A stretch of 34,495 nucleotides of DNA from Paracoccus hibiscisoli (GCF_005048265.1 NZ_SUNH01000026.1:1-34495); one strand, 5' to 3'; positions 16,050 through 24,589 are shown, counted from the stretch's first letter. Numbers and translations are program-made. The notes: a model not told the origin generated them from the letters alone.

Positions 16050-17521
16050 GGCGCGACCTCCGGTTGGATCACCGTGGGCGTGGCCCAGGGTACCTCAATG
16101 GCCGAGACGTCGACCAGCGCGGTGCCGGCAAATCCCATAACGATCGCCAGTCCCGCCAGCGCCAGCGGTGCCACGGCTTTCACTCCGCCGGTCACCGGGC
16201 CGCGCGACGCGGTATCAGGTCCCGCGCCAGCCAAAGGGGCAAAGCAGGCCGACAGCGCCCGAAAGAGATAGACCGCTGCCAGAAGGCCACCCACCACCAG
16301 CACTCCGGCATAAAGGAACGCGCCCTGCTCGATTGCTGCGCTTAGCAGCAGGAACTTGGCGGTGAACCCGCCCGAGGGCGGCAGCCCCATCAGGGACACC
16401 GCCGCAAGGCCGAAGGCGGTCACGGTCAGGGGCATAGCCTGCGCCAGTCCGCCCAGATCGGCGATCCGGTCACCGGCGGCAGCCTTCAGCATCAGCCCTG
16501 CCGCAAGGAACATTGCCGCCTTGGCCAGCATATGCGCCACGCCGTGCAGCGTCATCCCGGCCCAAGCGCTGGAAGGCTCGACCGCCCCGGCGACCAGCGG
16601 AAAGGCCAGGAACAGATAGCCGACCTGCGCCACCGTCGAATAGGCCACCAGCGGCTTCAGCCGGTCCTGCCGCATCGCCTGGATCGACCCGTAGATCACC
16701 GCCGCCGCACCCAGGCCACCCAGCACATGCAGGGCGGCAGAGCCGGTGATGGCCGGGAAAGCCTCGAACCACAGGCGCAACAGGATCACGAAGCCAAGCT
16801 TGACCGCAATCGCCGACAAAAGCGCGCTGGCCGGAGCGGGGGCGGCGGCGTGGGCGGGCGGCAGCCAGCCGTGCATGGGAAAGAGCGCAGCCTTGATCAG
16901 AAGCCCCGCCGTCATCAGCCCCAGCGCCATGACCGTCGCCAGATCGAGGCGCGCGACCTGTGCCAGCAGGGTCACGTCGACCGTGTTGTAATTCGCCACC
17001 AGAAGCGCCACGCCCAGAAGATAGGCCAGCGAGCCCAGCATCGCGATCATGAAATAGCGCAGCGCCGCCGCAAGCGACCCCATCGCGGCCAGCGCCACGG
17101 CTGCCAGGCTGACCATCTCCAGCGTGACGTAGAGGTTGAAAAGGTCGGTGGTCAGAAAACCCGCATTGGCCCCGGCCCACATCAGGTAGAGGAGTGGCCA
17201 GAATGTCTCGGCCGTGGCCGCGCCGCCATCATTGCCGCCCGGCGGATCGACCAGCGCATGCAGCCCGATGGCACCGATTACCAGTGCGCCCGCCAGTACC
17301 ATCAGCCGCGCGACCCCGTCGGCGCGCAGAAGGATGCCCAGCGGCAGGTCCCAGTTGCCGACCAGCAGCGTTGTCCCCGGCGGCAGGAGCGCCAGCCACA
17401 GCGCCAGCCCCGCCATCACCGGTGCCGCCGCCAGGATCAGCCAGCGACCGCTGCCACGCAGCAAGAGCGCCGCCACCATGAAGCCAAGCGGCACCGCCAC
17501 CAGAAGGCCAAGCAGGTTCAT
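16046..17521 (-). CDS. mrpD: First proton-conducting antiporter subunit (MrpD-like)
   Basis: A 491-residue Proton_antipo_M membrane protein. The TM5 glutamate lies in FNLYVTLEMVSLAAVALAAM, TM7 lysine in LLIKAALFPMHGWLPPAHAA, and TM8 lysine in SALLSAIAVKLGFVILLRLW. LKPLVAYSTVAQVGYLFLAF is the discontinuous-helix region shared with NuoL/M/N. It follows mrpC with a 4-base overlap, the usual C-D order of Mrp operons, which supports calling it MrpD. The C-terminus has a soluble tail ending PWATPTVIQPEVAP. Confidence 0.92.
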   Translation of the reverse strand: MNLLGLLVAVPLGFMVAALLLRGSGRWLILAAAPVMAGLALWLALLPPGTTLLVGNWDLPLGILLRADGVARLMVLAGALVIGAIGLHALVDPPGGNDGGAATAETFWPLLYLMWAGANAGFLTTDLFNLYVTLEMVSLAAVALAAMGSLAAALRYFMIAMLGSLAYLLGVALLVANYNTVDVTLLAQVARLDLATVMALGLMTAGLLIKAALFPMHGWLPPAHAAAPAPASALLSAIAVKLGFVILLRLWFEAFPAITGSAALHVLGGLGAAAVIYGSIQAMRQDRLKPLVAYSTVAQVGYLFLAFPLVAGAVEPSSAWAGMTLHGVAHMLAKAAMFLAAGLMLKAAAGDRIADLGGLAQAMPLTVTAFGLAAVSLMGLPPSGGFTAKFLLLSAAIEQGAFLYAGVLVVGGLLAAVYLFRALSACFAPLAGAGPDTASRGPVTGGVKAVAPLALAGLAIVMGFAGTALVDVSAIEVPWATPTVIQPEVAP

Positions 17522-17850
17522 GCGTCCGGCTTTCCGGCTTTGCCCTGATCTGGGGACCGAGGTGCTTCGGCCAGCCGCACGATCATCGCCGCGCCAAAGG
17601 CGGTCAGTGCCACCGCAACGACGATGCCGGTGATCACTAGCGCCTGCGGCATCGGGTCAATGGCATCCGGCCCGCGGCCGAGACCGCCCAGGATCAGAAA
17701 GACGCCCGCTCCGACCACGTTGACCGCGAGAAGCTGACGCAAGGCATGTCGCCGGACGATGAAGGCGTAGAACCCGAGTGCGGTCAGGATTGCCCCCGTC
17801 ACCGCGTAGATATGACCGGCGGAGACCGGTTCGGGTGCCAGGAGTTCCAT
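17518..17850 (-). CDS. mrpC: Mrp antiporter subunit C (NuoK-like)
   Basis: A 110-residue protein with three transmembrane helices, homologous to NuoK of complex I. The middle segment reads RQLLAVNVVGAGVFLILGGL, and the third helix begins PMPQALVITGIVVAVALTAF with the conserved DPMPQALVIT motif of MnhC/NuoK. The start lies one base after the stop of the upstream fused subunit, and its end overlaps mrpD by 4 bases. The C-terminus is a short polar tail. Length is normal for MrpC. Confidence 0.93.
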   Translation of the reverse strand: MELLAPEPVSAGHIYAVTGAILTALGFYAFIVRRHALRQLLAVNVVGAGVFLILGGLGRGPDAIDPMPQALVITGIVVAVALTAFGAAMIVRLAEAPRSPDQGKAGKPDA

Positions 17851-17851
17851 C

Positions 17852-18814
17852 TCAGCCGTTTCCGCCCGCGTCCGGGACAGGGGAATCGGCCACCGGCGGC
17901 CCGGCCACCAGCAGTGCCAGCGTCACCCCGATCGACAGGAACAGCGTGTATTCGATGGTCACGATCAGCGCCTTAGCCAAGCCCTTGGGATAGATCAGGA
18001 ATCCGCCCGCCGCGATGCCGCCCAGCCCGATCGCCAGAAAGACCAGCGGCCCCAGCACCAAGGCAGCGCGCAACAGCGGCCGGTCGCTGCGTGGCAGGCC
18101 GATGGCCCCGCCCATCGCCGCCAGCATCAGCCCGCCCGCAAGCACGGTTCCCGCCTGGAAGGCTCCGCCCGGCAGGTCGGACCCGGCCCAGACCAGATAG
18201 GCCGCCATCACCAGCGCCACGGGCAGCAGAACCCGCCCGGAGGCCCCGGCAACCTGATGCATCTGTCCGTCGGCCATGCGGGGTTCCGCCGGTCGGCCCG
18301 GCCAGGCCCGCGCAGGTGCCAGCGACCAGACCGCGACCAGCGCGCCCAGCAGGACGAAGCTTTCCAGAAGCGTGTCATAGGCGCGAAAAGCCAGCAGAAC
18401 CCCGGTCACCCGGTTCTCGATGCCAAGCCCTGGCATCAGCGGTGCGACCACCCGGTCCAGCCCGCTTTCCGGGGTGATCGACAACACCGTGGCCGCCAGC
18501 AGCACGGAAAAGCTGGTGCAGGCCGCAAAGGCCCCGAGCCACAGCCAGGTCGGTGTGTCGCCGCTATGCACCGGATCGCCCAGCGCCAGGAGCCGCGCCC
18601 GCGCCAGGATCAGGAGGATGCCGGTGACACCGGCGCCGATGGCTATCTCGGCCAGGGCCACGTTCACCGCACCAAGGCTGAGCCAGGCAAGCCCCATCAG
18701 GTTGCCGAAGGCGATGAAGAAGGCGATCGCCGCCAGCGCGTCGCGCACGAACAGCGCGATACCCGCCGTGCCGAGGATCATCAGGCACAGGATGAGGTCG
18801 AAGGCACCGCTCAT
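17852..18814 (-). CDS. mrpB: Fused MbhD-MbhE-MrpB subunit of the Mrp antiporter
   Basis: A 320-residue protein that joins three units. Residues 1 to about 80 match the DUF4040/MbhD domain (FFIAFGNLMGLAWLSLGAVN, VALAEIAIGAGVTGILLILA), which in MrpA sits at the C-terminus. Residues about 95-165 look like MbhE (GIENRVTGVLLAFRAYDTLL). Residues about 185-310 are MnhB (YLVWAGSDLPGGAFQAGTVL, and GLAKALIVTIEYTLFLSIGV). The MrpA C-terminal domains are thus carried here instead of on a long MrpA. The gene overlaps mrpG by 4 bases and ends one base before mrpC. The order EFG-D/E-B-C-D is that of archaeal Mbh antiporter modules. Confidence 0.88.
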   Translation of the reverse strand: MSGAFDLILCLMILGTAGIALFVRDALAAIAFFIAFGNLMGLAWLSLGAVNVALAEIAIGAGVTGILLILARARLLALGDPVHSGDTPTWLWLGAFAACTSFSVLLAATVLSITPESGLDRVVAPLMPGLGIENRVTGVLLAFRAYDTLLESFVLLGALVAVWSLAPARAWPGRPAEPRMADGQMHQVAGASGRVLLPVALVMAAYLVWAGSDLPGGAFQAGTVLAGGLMLAAMGGAIGLPRSDRPLLRAALVLGPLVFLAIGLGGIAAGGFLIYPKGLAKALIVTIEYTLFLSIGVTLALLVAGPPVADSPVPDAGGNG

Positions 18815-19107
18815 CTGCGGTCGGGCTCCTCGTTCTTGCGCACCCGCCGCGCCAGAAGCTGCGAGGTGGTGCCGGCTGCGATCACCGCAAGAAGCCAGAC
18901 CAGCGCAAGCTTGGCCGCCACCGCGCCCGAACCCCAGTGGATCGCCGCCGCCAGCGCGACCAGCCCAAGACCGACGTTGTCGGCCTTGGTCAGCGCATGC
19001 AGCCGCGATGCCGTGTCGGGAAAGCGCAACAATCCCAGCGAGCCTGCGGCATAGAACCCAAGGCCCGTGCCAAGCAGCGCCAGCACCAAAAGTTCGGTCC
19101 AGATCAT
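18811..19107 (-). CDS. mrpG: Mrp antiporter subunit G
   Basis: A 98-residue MnhG/MrpG membrane protein with three helices. The signature GLLRFPDTASRLHALTKADN is present at residues 24-43, followed by a short AALAAAIHWGSG loop and the last helix. Its charged tail ARRVRKNEEPDRR lies in the cytoplasm by the usual topology. It overlaps mrpF by 4 bases upstream and the fused B subunit by 4 bases downstream. Length is standard for the family. Confidence 0.93.
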   Translation of the reverse strand: MIWTELLVLALLGTGLGFYAAGSLGLLRFPDTASRLHALTKADNVGLGLVALAAAIHWGSGAVAAKLALVWLLAVIAAGTTSQLLARRVRKNEEPDRR

Positions 19108-19385
19108 CCCCGGTCCTCCGCGTCAGGCTTCGGCGGCACGGCGGCCACCCGAACGAAAGCGGTGACCGCGACTGCCGCCAACAGCGTGCCGATCAGCGCC
19201 GCGTCGAGAAAGGCCGCATTTTCGCGCGCCGCACCAAGCACCACCGCGACGCCGATCACGCCGGTACCGGCCAGCTGGGCGGCCATGATCCGCTCGACCG
19301 GGCCGGGTCCGCGCCAGCAGCGCAGGAGTGCCGCAGCGACAGTCAGCAAAAGGAAGATAGCGGCGAGCGTGAACCAGTCAGCCAT
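19104..19385 (-). CDS. mrpF: Mrp antiporter subunit F
   Basis: A 93-residue MnhF/MrpF protein with three transmembrane helices. Family features are RCWRGPGPVERIMAAQLAGT between helices 1 and 2 and FLDAALIGTLLAAVAVTAFV in helix 3. The frame is open further upstream to 19466, but ATG 19385 is chosen since it overlaps the end of mrpE (19378) by 8 bases and starts the first helix (MADWFTLAAIFLLL). The stop overlaps mrpG. Confidence 0.92.
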   Translation of the reverse strand: MADWFTLAAIFLLLTVAAALLRCWRGPGPVERIMAAQLAGTGVIGVAVVLGAARENAAFLDAALIGTLLAAVAVTAFVRVAAVPPKPDAEDRG

Positions 19386-19881
19386 GCGGAGCCTCGGATG
19401 CGATGACCCGGGGACCAAATAGGCCGAGGATCCGTTGTTCCTGGGAGTGAAAATCTGCCGAGGCAAAGCTGGGCAGGTTCAGCACATGCAGCGCCATCGC
19501 GCCATCGCCGTCGCCGGGACCGGCCGCCAGCGTACCGGGCAGCATGCTGACAACCCCGCCCAGTAGCACATTAGCTTCGACCTGGCGGCTGGCCAGGGGC
19601 AATTCGACCCAGCCCGGCCCAACCGGAAGGCGCGGATCGAAGGCCCGGCGCGCCACGTCCAGACCGCCTAGCACGCTCTGCACCAGAAAGCGCGGCAGGA
19701 ACACTGCCACGCGCCAGGCACCGACGCCCGGTCGGTCCGCCGGATAGAGCCGCAGGCTGAGCGCCGCCGCCACCACGACCGCGACGGCGCCATAGGGCAG
19801 TGCATCTGTAGCAGAACCTGTCAAGACGATCCAGAGCAGTGCCAGGATCATTGATCGGTTCAGGAACGAAACAGCATGCAT
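19378..19881 (-). CDS. mrpE: Mrp antiporter subunit E
   Basis: A 167-residue MnhE/MrpE protein and the first gene of the Mrp operon. Two or three N-terminal helices (ILALLWIVLTGSATDALPYG) are followed by FLPRFLVQSVLGGLDVARRA and the cytoplasmic domain with NVLLGGVVSMLPGTLAAGPG and LHVLNLPSFA. The first start in frame is a TTG at 19899; ATG 19881 is preferred, and ATG 19851 is also possible. No strong ribosome binding site is visible before either. The promoter should be between 19900 and about 20050. A longer-than-usual C-terminal tail follows the conserved domain. Confidence 0.88.
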   Translation of the reverse strand: MHAVSFLNRSMILALLWIVLTGSATDALPYGAVAVVVAAALSLRLYPADRPGVGAWRVAVFLPRFLVQSVLGGLDVARRAFDPRLPVGPGWVELPLASRQVEANVLLGGVVSMLPGTLAAGPGDGDGAMALHVLNLPSFASADFHSQEQRILGLFGPRVIASEAPHG

Positions 19882-20053
19882 CAAGAAACGATACCCCAAG
19901 TTAAGTTACAGCCACCAGCACACGAAAAGTTCGGCGGATGCAAGGTGTTAATCAAGCGGCGTCTCAGTTAGCAGGATAGACACGAGATGCGGCATAACCC
20001 GCACCCGATTGCAACCGTTCTACCAGCGCTATCGCGGAAATCTGGTGTGGGGA

Positions 20054-20359
20054 TCAAAAGTCGAACAGTTCGCCCAGCATCGATTTACGCTTGCGGCGGC
20101 TCGGATCGTGTTCGTCATCATAGTCGGGGCGGTCATCATATCGATCGCCGTCGCGGCGGGCTCGGCTGTCGCGTTCGCGCTGCGGCGAACGACTGTCGCT
20201 GCGGGGTTCTGCGAGAACGGTAGCAGACTATCACATTTTGACGATCTTGTCGAGTTCACCCCGGTCGAGCCAGACTTCCCTGTACGTCGGGCAATAGTCA
20301 ATCTCCACGCCCTGGCGGTCTGATATCGTGAGCAGCGTTCCATCAACGGGGCATTTCAT
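20054..20359 (-). pseudogene. zf-TFIIB domain protein with tandem stop codons
   Basis: From ATG 20359, with AAGGAA ahead, the frame reads MKCPVDGTLLTISDRQGVEI then DYCPTYREVWLDRGELDKIV, a zf-TFIIB zinc ribbon in which the second Cys of the CPxC knuckle has become Tyr (family: CPxCRGVWLDRGELDK). TGA (20231-20233) and TAG (20228-20230) then stop it at 42 codons. In the same frame beyond the stops comes the usual charged linker (SRSPQRERDSRARRDGDRYD) and the typical ending RRKRKSMLGELFDF before a TGA at 20054-20056. This is a once complete gene of about 100 codons. A 42-residue peptide might still be made, but it has lost one zinc ligand. Confidence 0.78.
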
Positions 20360-20444
20360 GGTCTTGGTTCCTTTCATCAGTGCAAGCGCACTCTGTCAGT
20401 CTGAGGTGGTGGTTGGCATGGGCGTTGATGATGTAACCGCCCCC

Positions 20445-20765
20445 CGACGGCATCTGTGTGCCAAGGTGGGTCTGCAACGATCCATCGCCAAGGACACGCA
20501 GATCTTCGCTCGCCAACTTGGTCTGAAGCCTTGCTTCACCCCGGTGCGGAGCCCTCAGAGCAATGGCATGTCAGAGGCATTCGTGAAGACGCTCAAGCAC
20601 GATTACGTCCAGGTGACGCCGCTACCAGACGCCCAAACCGTTCTCGGATGGATCGGAGGCTGGATCGAGGACTACAACGACAATCACCCGCATTCAGGGC
20701 TGAAGATGCGCTCGCCTCGCGAGTTCATCGCAGCTCAAACCAGCAACTGCCTGAGTGTCCGGTGA
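20445..20765 (+). pseudogene. IS3-family orfB C-terminal remnant (IS2-like)
   Basis: The frame reads AKDTQIFARQLGLKPCFTPV, SPQSNGMSEAFVKTLKHDYV and PHSGLKMRSPREFIAAQTSN, the C-terminal half of an IS3-family transposase of the IS2-like kind. The catalytic Glu (SEAFVKTLK) is present. The segment with the second Asp (usually SDNGSxYIAKD) is scrambled: near 20470 a different frame reads GGSATIH. The N-terminal half and orfA are missing. The left boundary is uncertain and no terminal repeat was identified. Confidence 0.8.
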
Positions 20766-20991
20766 AACGGGGGCAAGACCAGAACACTAGCAGAATGCAC
20801 CGTCCCTGGTGCGAACTTGATGGGCGAAACTATTAGGGTGACCACTTCGACTGCGCAGGCAATTTAGTTGACTGACCAGACGTAGGTATAACGATTGTGA
20901 ATCAGCACTCGTGATCCGCCCTTGACGCCAGCGGTGGGTGTCGGGTTAGGGCTTATGCCTCGTAGGATGCCTATCGTTCGCAAAGGTTACC

Positions 20992-21960
20992 ATGACGGTC
21001 GTTGCTGCCTATCTCTACCGCCACGGCAAGCGCGTGCGCGAGGTGTCGATCACCGAGAAGATCGACTGCCCCTCGGACAACTCCGAGTTCGTCTGGATCG
21101 GGATCTGTGATCCCACCGAAGAGGAGATGCAGACGCTCAAAGAGCAGTACGACCTGCATCCGCTGGCCATCGAGGATGCCGTAAAGGCGGATCAACTGCC
21201 CAAGGTGGACATCTATGGCGAACAGCTGTTCGTCGTTGCGCGGACTGCGCGTCTGGAAGGCGATACGATCACCTATGGCGAAACCGCCATCTTCGTCGGC
21301 CACAGCCATATCATCAGCGTGCGCCACGGATCGGCCCGATCTCACATCGCGTTGCGTGCGCAGCTGGAGGCGGTCCCGAGCCTGCTGATCCACGGGGTCG
21401 ACTACGTTCTGCACGCCATTCTGGATTACATCGTCGACGGCTATCTGCCCATCGTCGAGCAGATCGAAGAGAAGGTGCTGTTGATGGAGCAGCAGACCAT
21501 CGACACTTTTCTCGGACGCGAAGAGATCACGCGCATCTTCGCGCTCCGTCGCCATCTGACCAGGTTTCAGCGGGTGCTGGGCCCCATGGGCGAAGTCGCC
21601 GGCAAGCTGGTCCGACAGGACCTTCCCTGCATCGACGCGAACACAAGACCGTACTTCAGCGATGTCCTGGATCATGTCCGGCGCGTGCAGACCATGGTCG
21701 ATGGGCTGCTTCAGGTCCTGGCCTCGGTTTTTGAGTTCAGCAACCTGCTGGAGCAGCAACGCACAGGCATCATCACCCGCCAACTGGCGGCGTGGGCGGC
21801 CATCCTCGCCGTGCCGACGGCAATTGCAGGGATCTACGGCATGAATTTCGAGAACATGCCCGAACTATCGACCAGGTACGGCTACTTTGTCGTGCTATCG
21901 GCCATCGTGGGAGCCTGCACGTTCCTCTATGTCCGCTTCAAGCGGCTTGGCTGGCTTTGA
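20992..21960 (+). CDS. corA: CorA family magnesium/cobalt transporter
   Basis: A 322-residue CorA. The N-terminal cytoplasmic domain has SEFVWIGICDPTEEEMQTLK and HPLAIEDAVKADQLPKVDIY, a typical CorA signature. The long helix spans about residues 150-255. The two C-terminal helices contain the pore motif YGMNFENMPE (Gly283-Met284-Asn285). The protein ends with the usual positively charged tail VRFKRLGWL. ATG 20992 is preceded by AAAGGT. The 220 bases upstream hold no gene and should contain its promoter. It stands alone, not in an operon. The channel takes up Mg2+ and often Co2+ or Ni2+. Confidence 0.95.
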   Translation: MTVVAAYLYRHGKRVREVSITEKIDCPSDNSEFVWIGICDPTEEEMQTLKEQYDLHPLAIEDAVKADQLPKVDIYGEQLFVVARTARLEGDTITYGETAIFVGHSHIISVRHGSARSHIALRAQLEAVPSLLIHGVDYVLHAILDYIVDGYLPIVEQIEEKVLLMEQQTIDTFLGREEITRIFALRRHLTRFQRVLGPMGEVAGKLVRQDLPCIDANTRPYFSDVLDHVRRVQTMVDGLLQVLASVFEFSNLLEQQRTGIITRQLAAWAAILAVPTAIAGIYGMNFENMPELSTRYGYFVVLSAIVGACTFLYVRFKRLGWL

Positions 21961-22098
21961 CTGGATCGCCTGCAAAGAAAAGCTCTGGCTGGAAAAGCCA
22001 CTGCCTCTCTCATGGCAGCCTCATGAATCGCTTGGCACCGGTGTCGCATAGCTGTCAGTTCCTGACGGTATTTTGTGTATAGTAAATGATGATCATTG

Positions 22099-22338
22099 AT
22101 GAGACAGACCATGTGCGCCATTGCGGTAGTCCCTGTCCCATTTCCGCTCGACTTCAACGTCGAGGATGATCCCTGTCTGGTCTGCAAAAGCGAACTCGAT
22201 GCCAACTGGATTTGCACCAAGTGTCATGCCGATCACTTTGAGGGCGTCATGCTTGTGATCGGGTATGGCTCTCCCAAGAGGGCGGCAAAGGGCATCCAAG
22301 GCCACGCGCAAAGTGCTGGTCAAGCGGGGACCAGCTAA
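22099..22338 (+). CDS. Small hypothetical protein with two CxxC pairs
   Basis: A 79-residue frame with Cys-x-x-Cys in DDPCLVCKSELDANWICTKC, i.e. two knuckles 11 residues apart, the spacing of a small zinc ribbon. The region before it is MCAIAVVPVPFPLDFNVE. It may start at TTG 22096, ATG 22099 or ATG 22111; no strong ribosome binding site is visible at any. AT-rich sequence just upstream (tgtatagtaaatgatgatca) could hold a promoter -10 box. I do not recognise a family. It could be a regulator or chaperone-like zinc protein, or a chance frame; the ordered cysteine spacing favours a real protein. It is convergent with the cation exchanger gene. Confidence 0.45.
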   Translation: MRQTMCAIAVVPVPFPLDFNVEDDPCLVCKSELDANWICTKCHADHFEGVMLVIGYGSPKRAAKGIQGHAQSAGQAGTS

Positions 22339-22419
22339 TGCGCCTGTATGGATGCGAATGCTGCACTGTGGGTGATAGCAAATGGCTGCGATGGGCCATG
22401 CAACTCAGAAACCGCCTAG

Positions 22420-23328
22420 TTAGATCAAGGCCACATACCCGGCATAGGTCGCCATGAGGACAAAACCTGCGATGCGCGGTAGGCCCCCAAGGACGAATGC
22501 CAGCACGGAGAGCCCCACAGCGGCAATCGTCACCCAGATCATGTCGATGGAGGCAAAGCGCGGATCTGCAACGATCGGATGGATCAGCGCCGTGGTGCCG
22601 AGGATGCCAAAGATGTTGAAGATGTTCGAGCCGACGATGTTGCCTACGGCGATCTCGGTCTGCTTGCGGATGGCTGCGATCAGGGACGTTGCCAGTTCCG
22701 GGAGCGAGGTTCCTACCGCCACGATCGTCAGGCCGATCACCGCCTCGGATATGCCGAACGCGCGTGCCAGTTCCGTCGCGCTGTCCACCAGCAACCGGGC
22801 GCCGATGACGAGGACAACCAAGCCCCCCAAGGTCATTGCCCAGGCTTTCCACTGAGGGGAATCCCCAAGCTCGACCTCAGGGGTTTCCACCTTGCTGGTC
22901 ATGAAAGCGGTGACGAGGAAGACGATAAGGCCAGCAATCAGCACCACGCCGTCCAGCCGGGTGACATTGCCGTCCAGGAGCATGATCCAGATGGTCGCCG
23001 TCGCCAACAGCATGAAGCCGAGATCACGCCAGAGCTTTTTCACAGGGATGATGAGCGGGGCAACGACCGCTGAAATGCCGAGGATCAGCAGAATGTTGGC
23101 GATGTTCGAGCCCAGGACGTTCCCGATCGCAATGGCGGGCTGACCTGCAAGCGCTGCTTGCACGGAAACCAGCATTTCGGGTGCGGATGTTCCAAAGCCC
23201 ACGATGGTCAGGCCGATCACCATTGGCGACAGGCGGAAGTGACGGGCAATGGCCGTCGCGCCCCTGACGAGGGCCTCACCCCCGAAGAAAAGTGCCACAA
23301 GCCCAAGAGCAAAAAGCAGATATGTCAT
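22420..23328 (-). CDS. CaCA family calcium/sodium antiporter (YrbG-like)
   Basis: A 302-residue membrane protein of two inverted halves, each with the alpha-repeat of cation/Ca2+ exchangers: GFGTSAPEMLVSVQAALAGQ with GNVLGSNIANILLILG in the first, and AVGTSLPELATSLIAAIRKQ with GNIVGSNIFNIFGILG in the second. The acidic residues of these repeats (Glu in SAPEM and SLPEL) bind the cation and are present. A polar loop (SKVETPEVELGDSPQWK) separates the halves. Length is typical for the bacterial YrbG type. It probably exchanges Ca2+ for Na+ or H+; ions cannot be read from sequence. Confidence 0.93.
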   Translation of the reverse strand: MTYLLFALGLVALFFGGEALVRGATAIARHFRLSPMVIGLTIVGFGTSAPEMLVSVQAALAGQPAIAIGNVLGSNIANILLILGISAVVAPLIIPVKKLWRDLGFMLLATATIWIMLLDGNVTRLDGVVLIAGLIVFLVTAFMTSKVETPEVELGDSPQWKAWAMTLGGLVVLVIGARLLVDSATELARAFGISEAVIGLTIVAVGTSLPELATSLIAAIRKQTEIAVGNIVGSNIFNIFGILGTTALIHPIVADPRFASIDMIWVTIAAVGLSVLAFVLGGLPRIAGFVLMATYAGYVALI

Positions 23329-23618
23329 GATCGATCCAAAGTTGGCCCGGAGGCACGGTTCATTTCATATGAGATTTCTCTTCTAAAACAACAAGTCCAC
23401 CCCCTTCCTTTATCGGTGCCATCGGTTAGCCCTTGCTCAAAACGGTTGCGAACCCGCACGCTATCGAAATTCAACCTGACCAAGCGGCGTCATTGCAGAG
23501 CACGGCCCACCCTGCCTTGAAAGTTCATTGCGCCGGGTGGTGAGCTGTCTCGAACATAGTCGACCCTGATATCGAGCAGGTGGTCCTGTTGTAGGCCAGC
23601 AGGCGCTGAAACTGCTGA

Positions 23619-24491
23619 TCACCTGTTATCGCAAAGCGACAGCACGTCCGCCAAAAGCGGGTTCGGAAAGCGGCGGTGCTGGGTGACGGCGTAGAACGTC
23701 TCGCTGATGCCCGCCAGTCGGGCGGCCTCGACAAGCGATCCGGCGTCCAGTTCTTCCCGCACGACGATGGGAGGGATGACCGCGATCCCCGCCCCCTCTC
23801 GCGCCAGCAGGCGCAGCATCGCCATGTCGTCCGCCTCGGCGGCGATCAGCGGCACGATGCCCATCCGGGCGGCCATCGTGTCGAAATCGGCCCGCAGCGC
23901 TGTTTCAGGCACCGGCAGGACCAGGGGTTCCGACCGCAGCAGCTGGGCCAGCGACCGGCCCTTGCCCACCAGGTCCGGCCGCCCGATCAGACTGACCGGC
24001 TGTTCGGCCAGCCGGTGGATCAGCCATGGGCTGGCGGCATCGCGGGCGGGGGCCAGGTTCGTCAGCACGACATCCAGCGACAGCCCCTCCAGATTGCGCA
24101 GCAGCTCTGCCTGGGTGCCGGATCGCAGCACGACCTCGACATCGGGGCGACCGATCAGCGGTCGCAGGAACAGCATCTGGAAATTGCGCGACAGGGTGGC
24201 CAGCGCCCCCACCCGCAGGGCGTGCCGCGACCGGCCCGTCTCGCGCAGGATGGCGGTCAGATCGTCGGCGGTGCGAAAGATCGCCTCGGCATGATCCAGC
24301 GCGATCCGGCCCGCCTCGGTCAGGATCAGCCCCCGTCCCCGCCGTTCGAACAGGTCATGACCCAGCGACGCCTCCAACTGGCGCAACTGCGTGGACAGCG
24401 CCGATTGCGACAGGTTCAGCCGCCGCGCGGCGCCGGTCAGCGTGCCGTCCAGCGCCACGGCGCGGAACAGGCGAAGATGGTGCAGGTTCAC
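23619..24491 (-). CDS. LysR family transcriptional regulator, probable regulator of dabBA
   Basis: A 290-residue LTTR. The N-terminal winged helix reads NLHHLRLFRAVALDGTLTGA and AARRLNLSQSALSTQLRQLE, and the following linker helix ends DDLTAILRE. The C-terminal effector-binding domain spans about residues 90-285. It starts at GTG 24491 with GGAAGC ahead. It lies back to back with dabB, with only 98 bases between the two coding regions, the usual position of a LysR gene and its target. Some DAB operons in autotrophs have such neighbours. The effector may be a metabolite linked to CO2 status, but this is inference. Confidence 0.92.
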   Translation of the reverse strand: MNLHHLRLFRAVALDGTLTGAARRLNLSQSALSTQLRQLEASLGHDLFERRGRGLILTEAGRIALDHAEAIFRTADDLTAILRETGRSRHALRVGALATLSRNFQMLFLRPLIGRPDVEVVLRSGTQAELLRNLEGLSLDVVLTNLAPARDAASPWLIHRLAEQPVSLIGRPDLVGKGRSLAQLLRSEPLVLPVPETALRADFDTMAARMGIVPLIAAEADDMAMLRLLAREGAGIAVIPPIVVREELDAGSLVEAARLAGISETFYAVTQHRRFPNPLLADVLSLCDNR

Positions 24492-24589
24492 GATGCTTCC
24501 ACAATATAGAACGTTTCGGCATATTATATGTATTTTTAAGAATGATCTCCAGCGGCTATCCGGTGCCGGACACTGTCGCGGAGCCCTTC
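24492..24589. promoter_or_regulatory. Divergent lysR/dabB promoter region
   Basis: This 98-base spacer is much richer in A and T than its neighbours. It holds an imperfect inverted sequence, ATATAG at 24504-24509 and TATTATAT at 24521-24528, around gaacgtttcggca. Such a partly symmetric AT-rich box is where a LysR protein would bind. TATTAT or TATATG could serve as a -10 box for dabB. An in-frame ATG at 24542 lies within the region, so dabB might start earlier than assigned. No experiment-grade promoter call is possible by eye. Confidence 0.4.

Noticed and set aside
24026..24589. Upstream open extension of dabB across the LysR gene
   Set aside because: It is antisense to a well-supported LysR gene and lacks any domain; the start at 24590 has a ribosome binding site.
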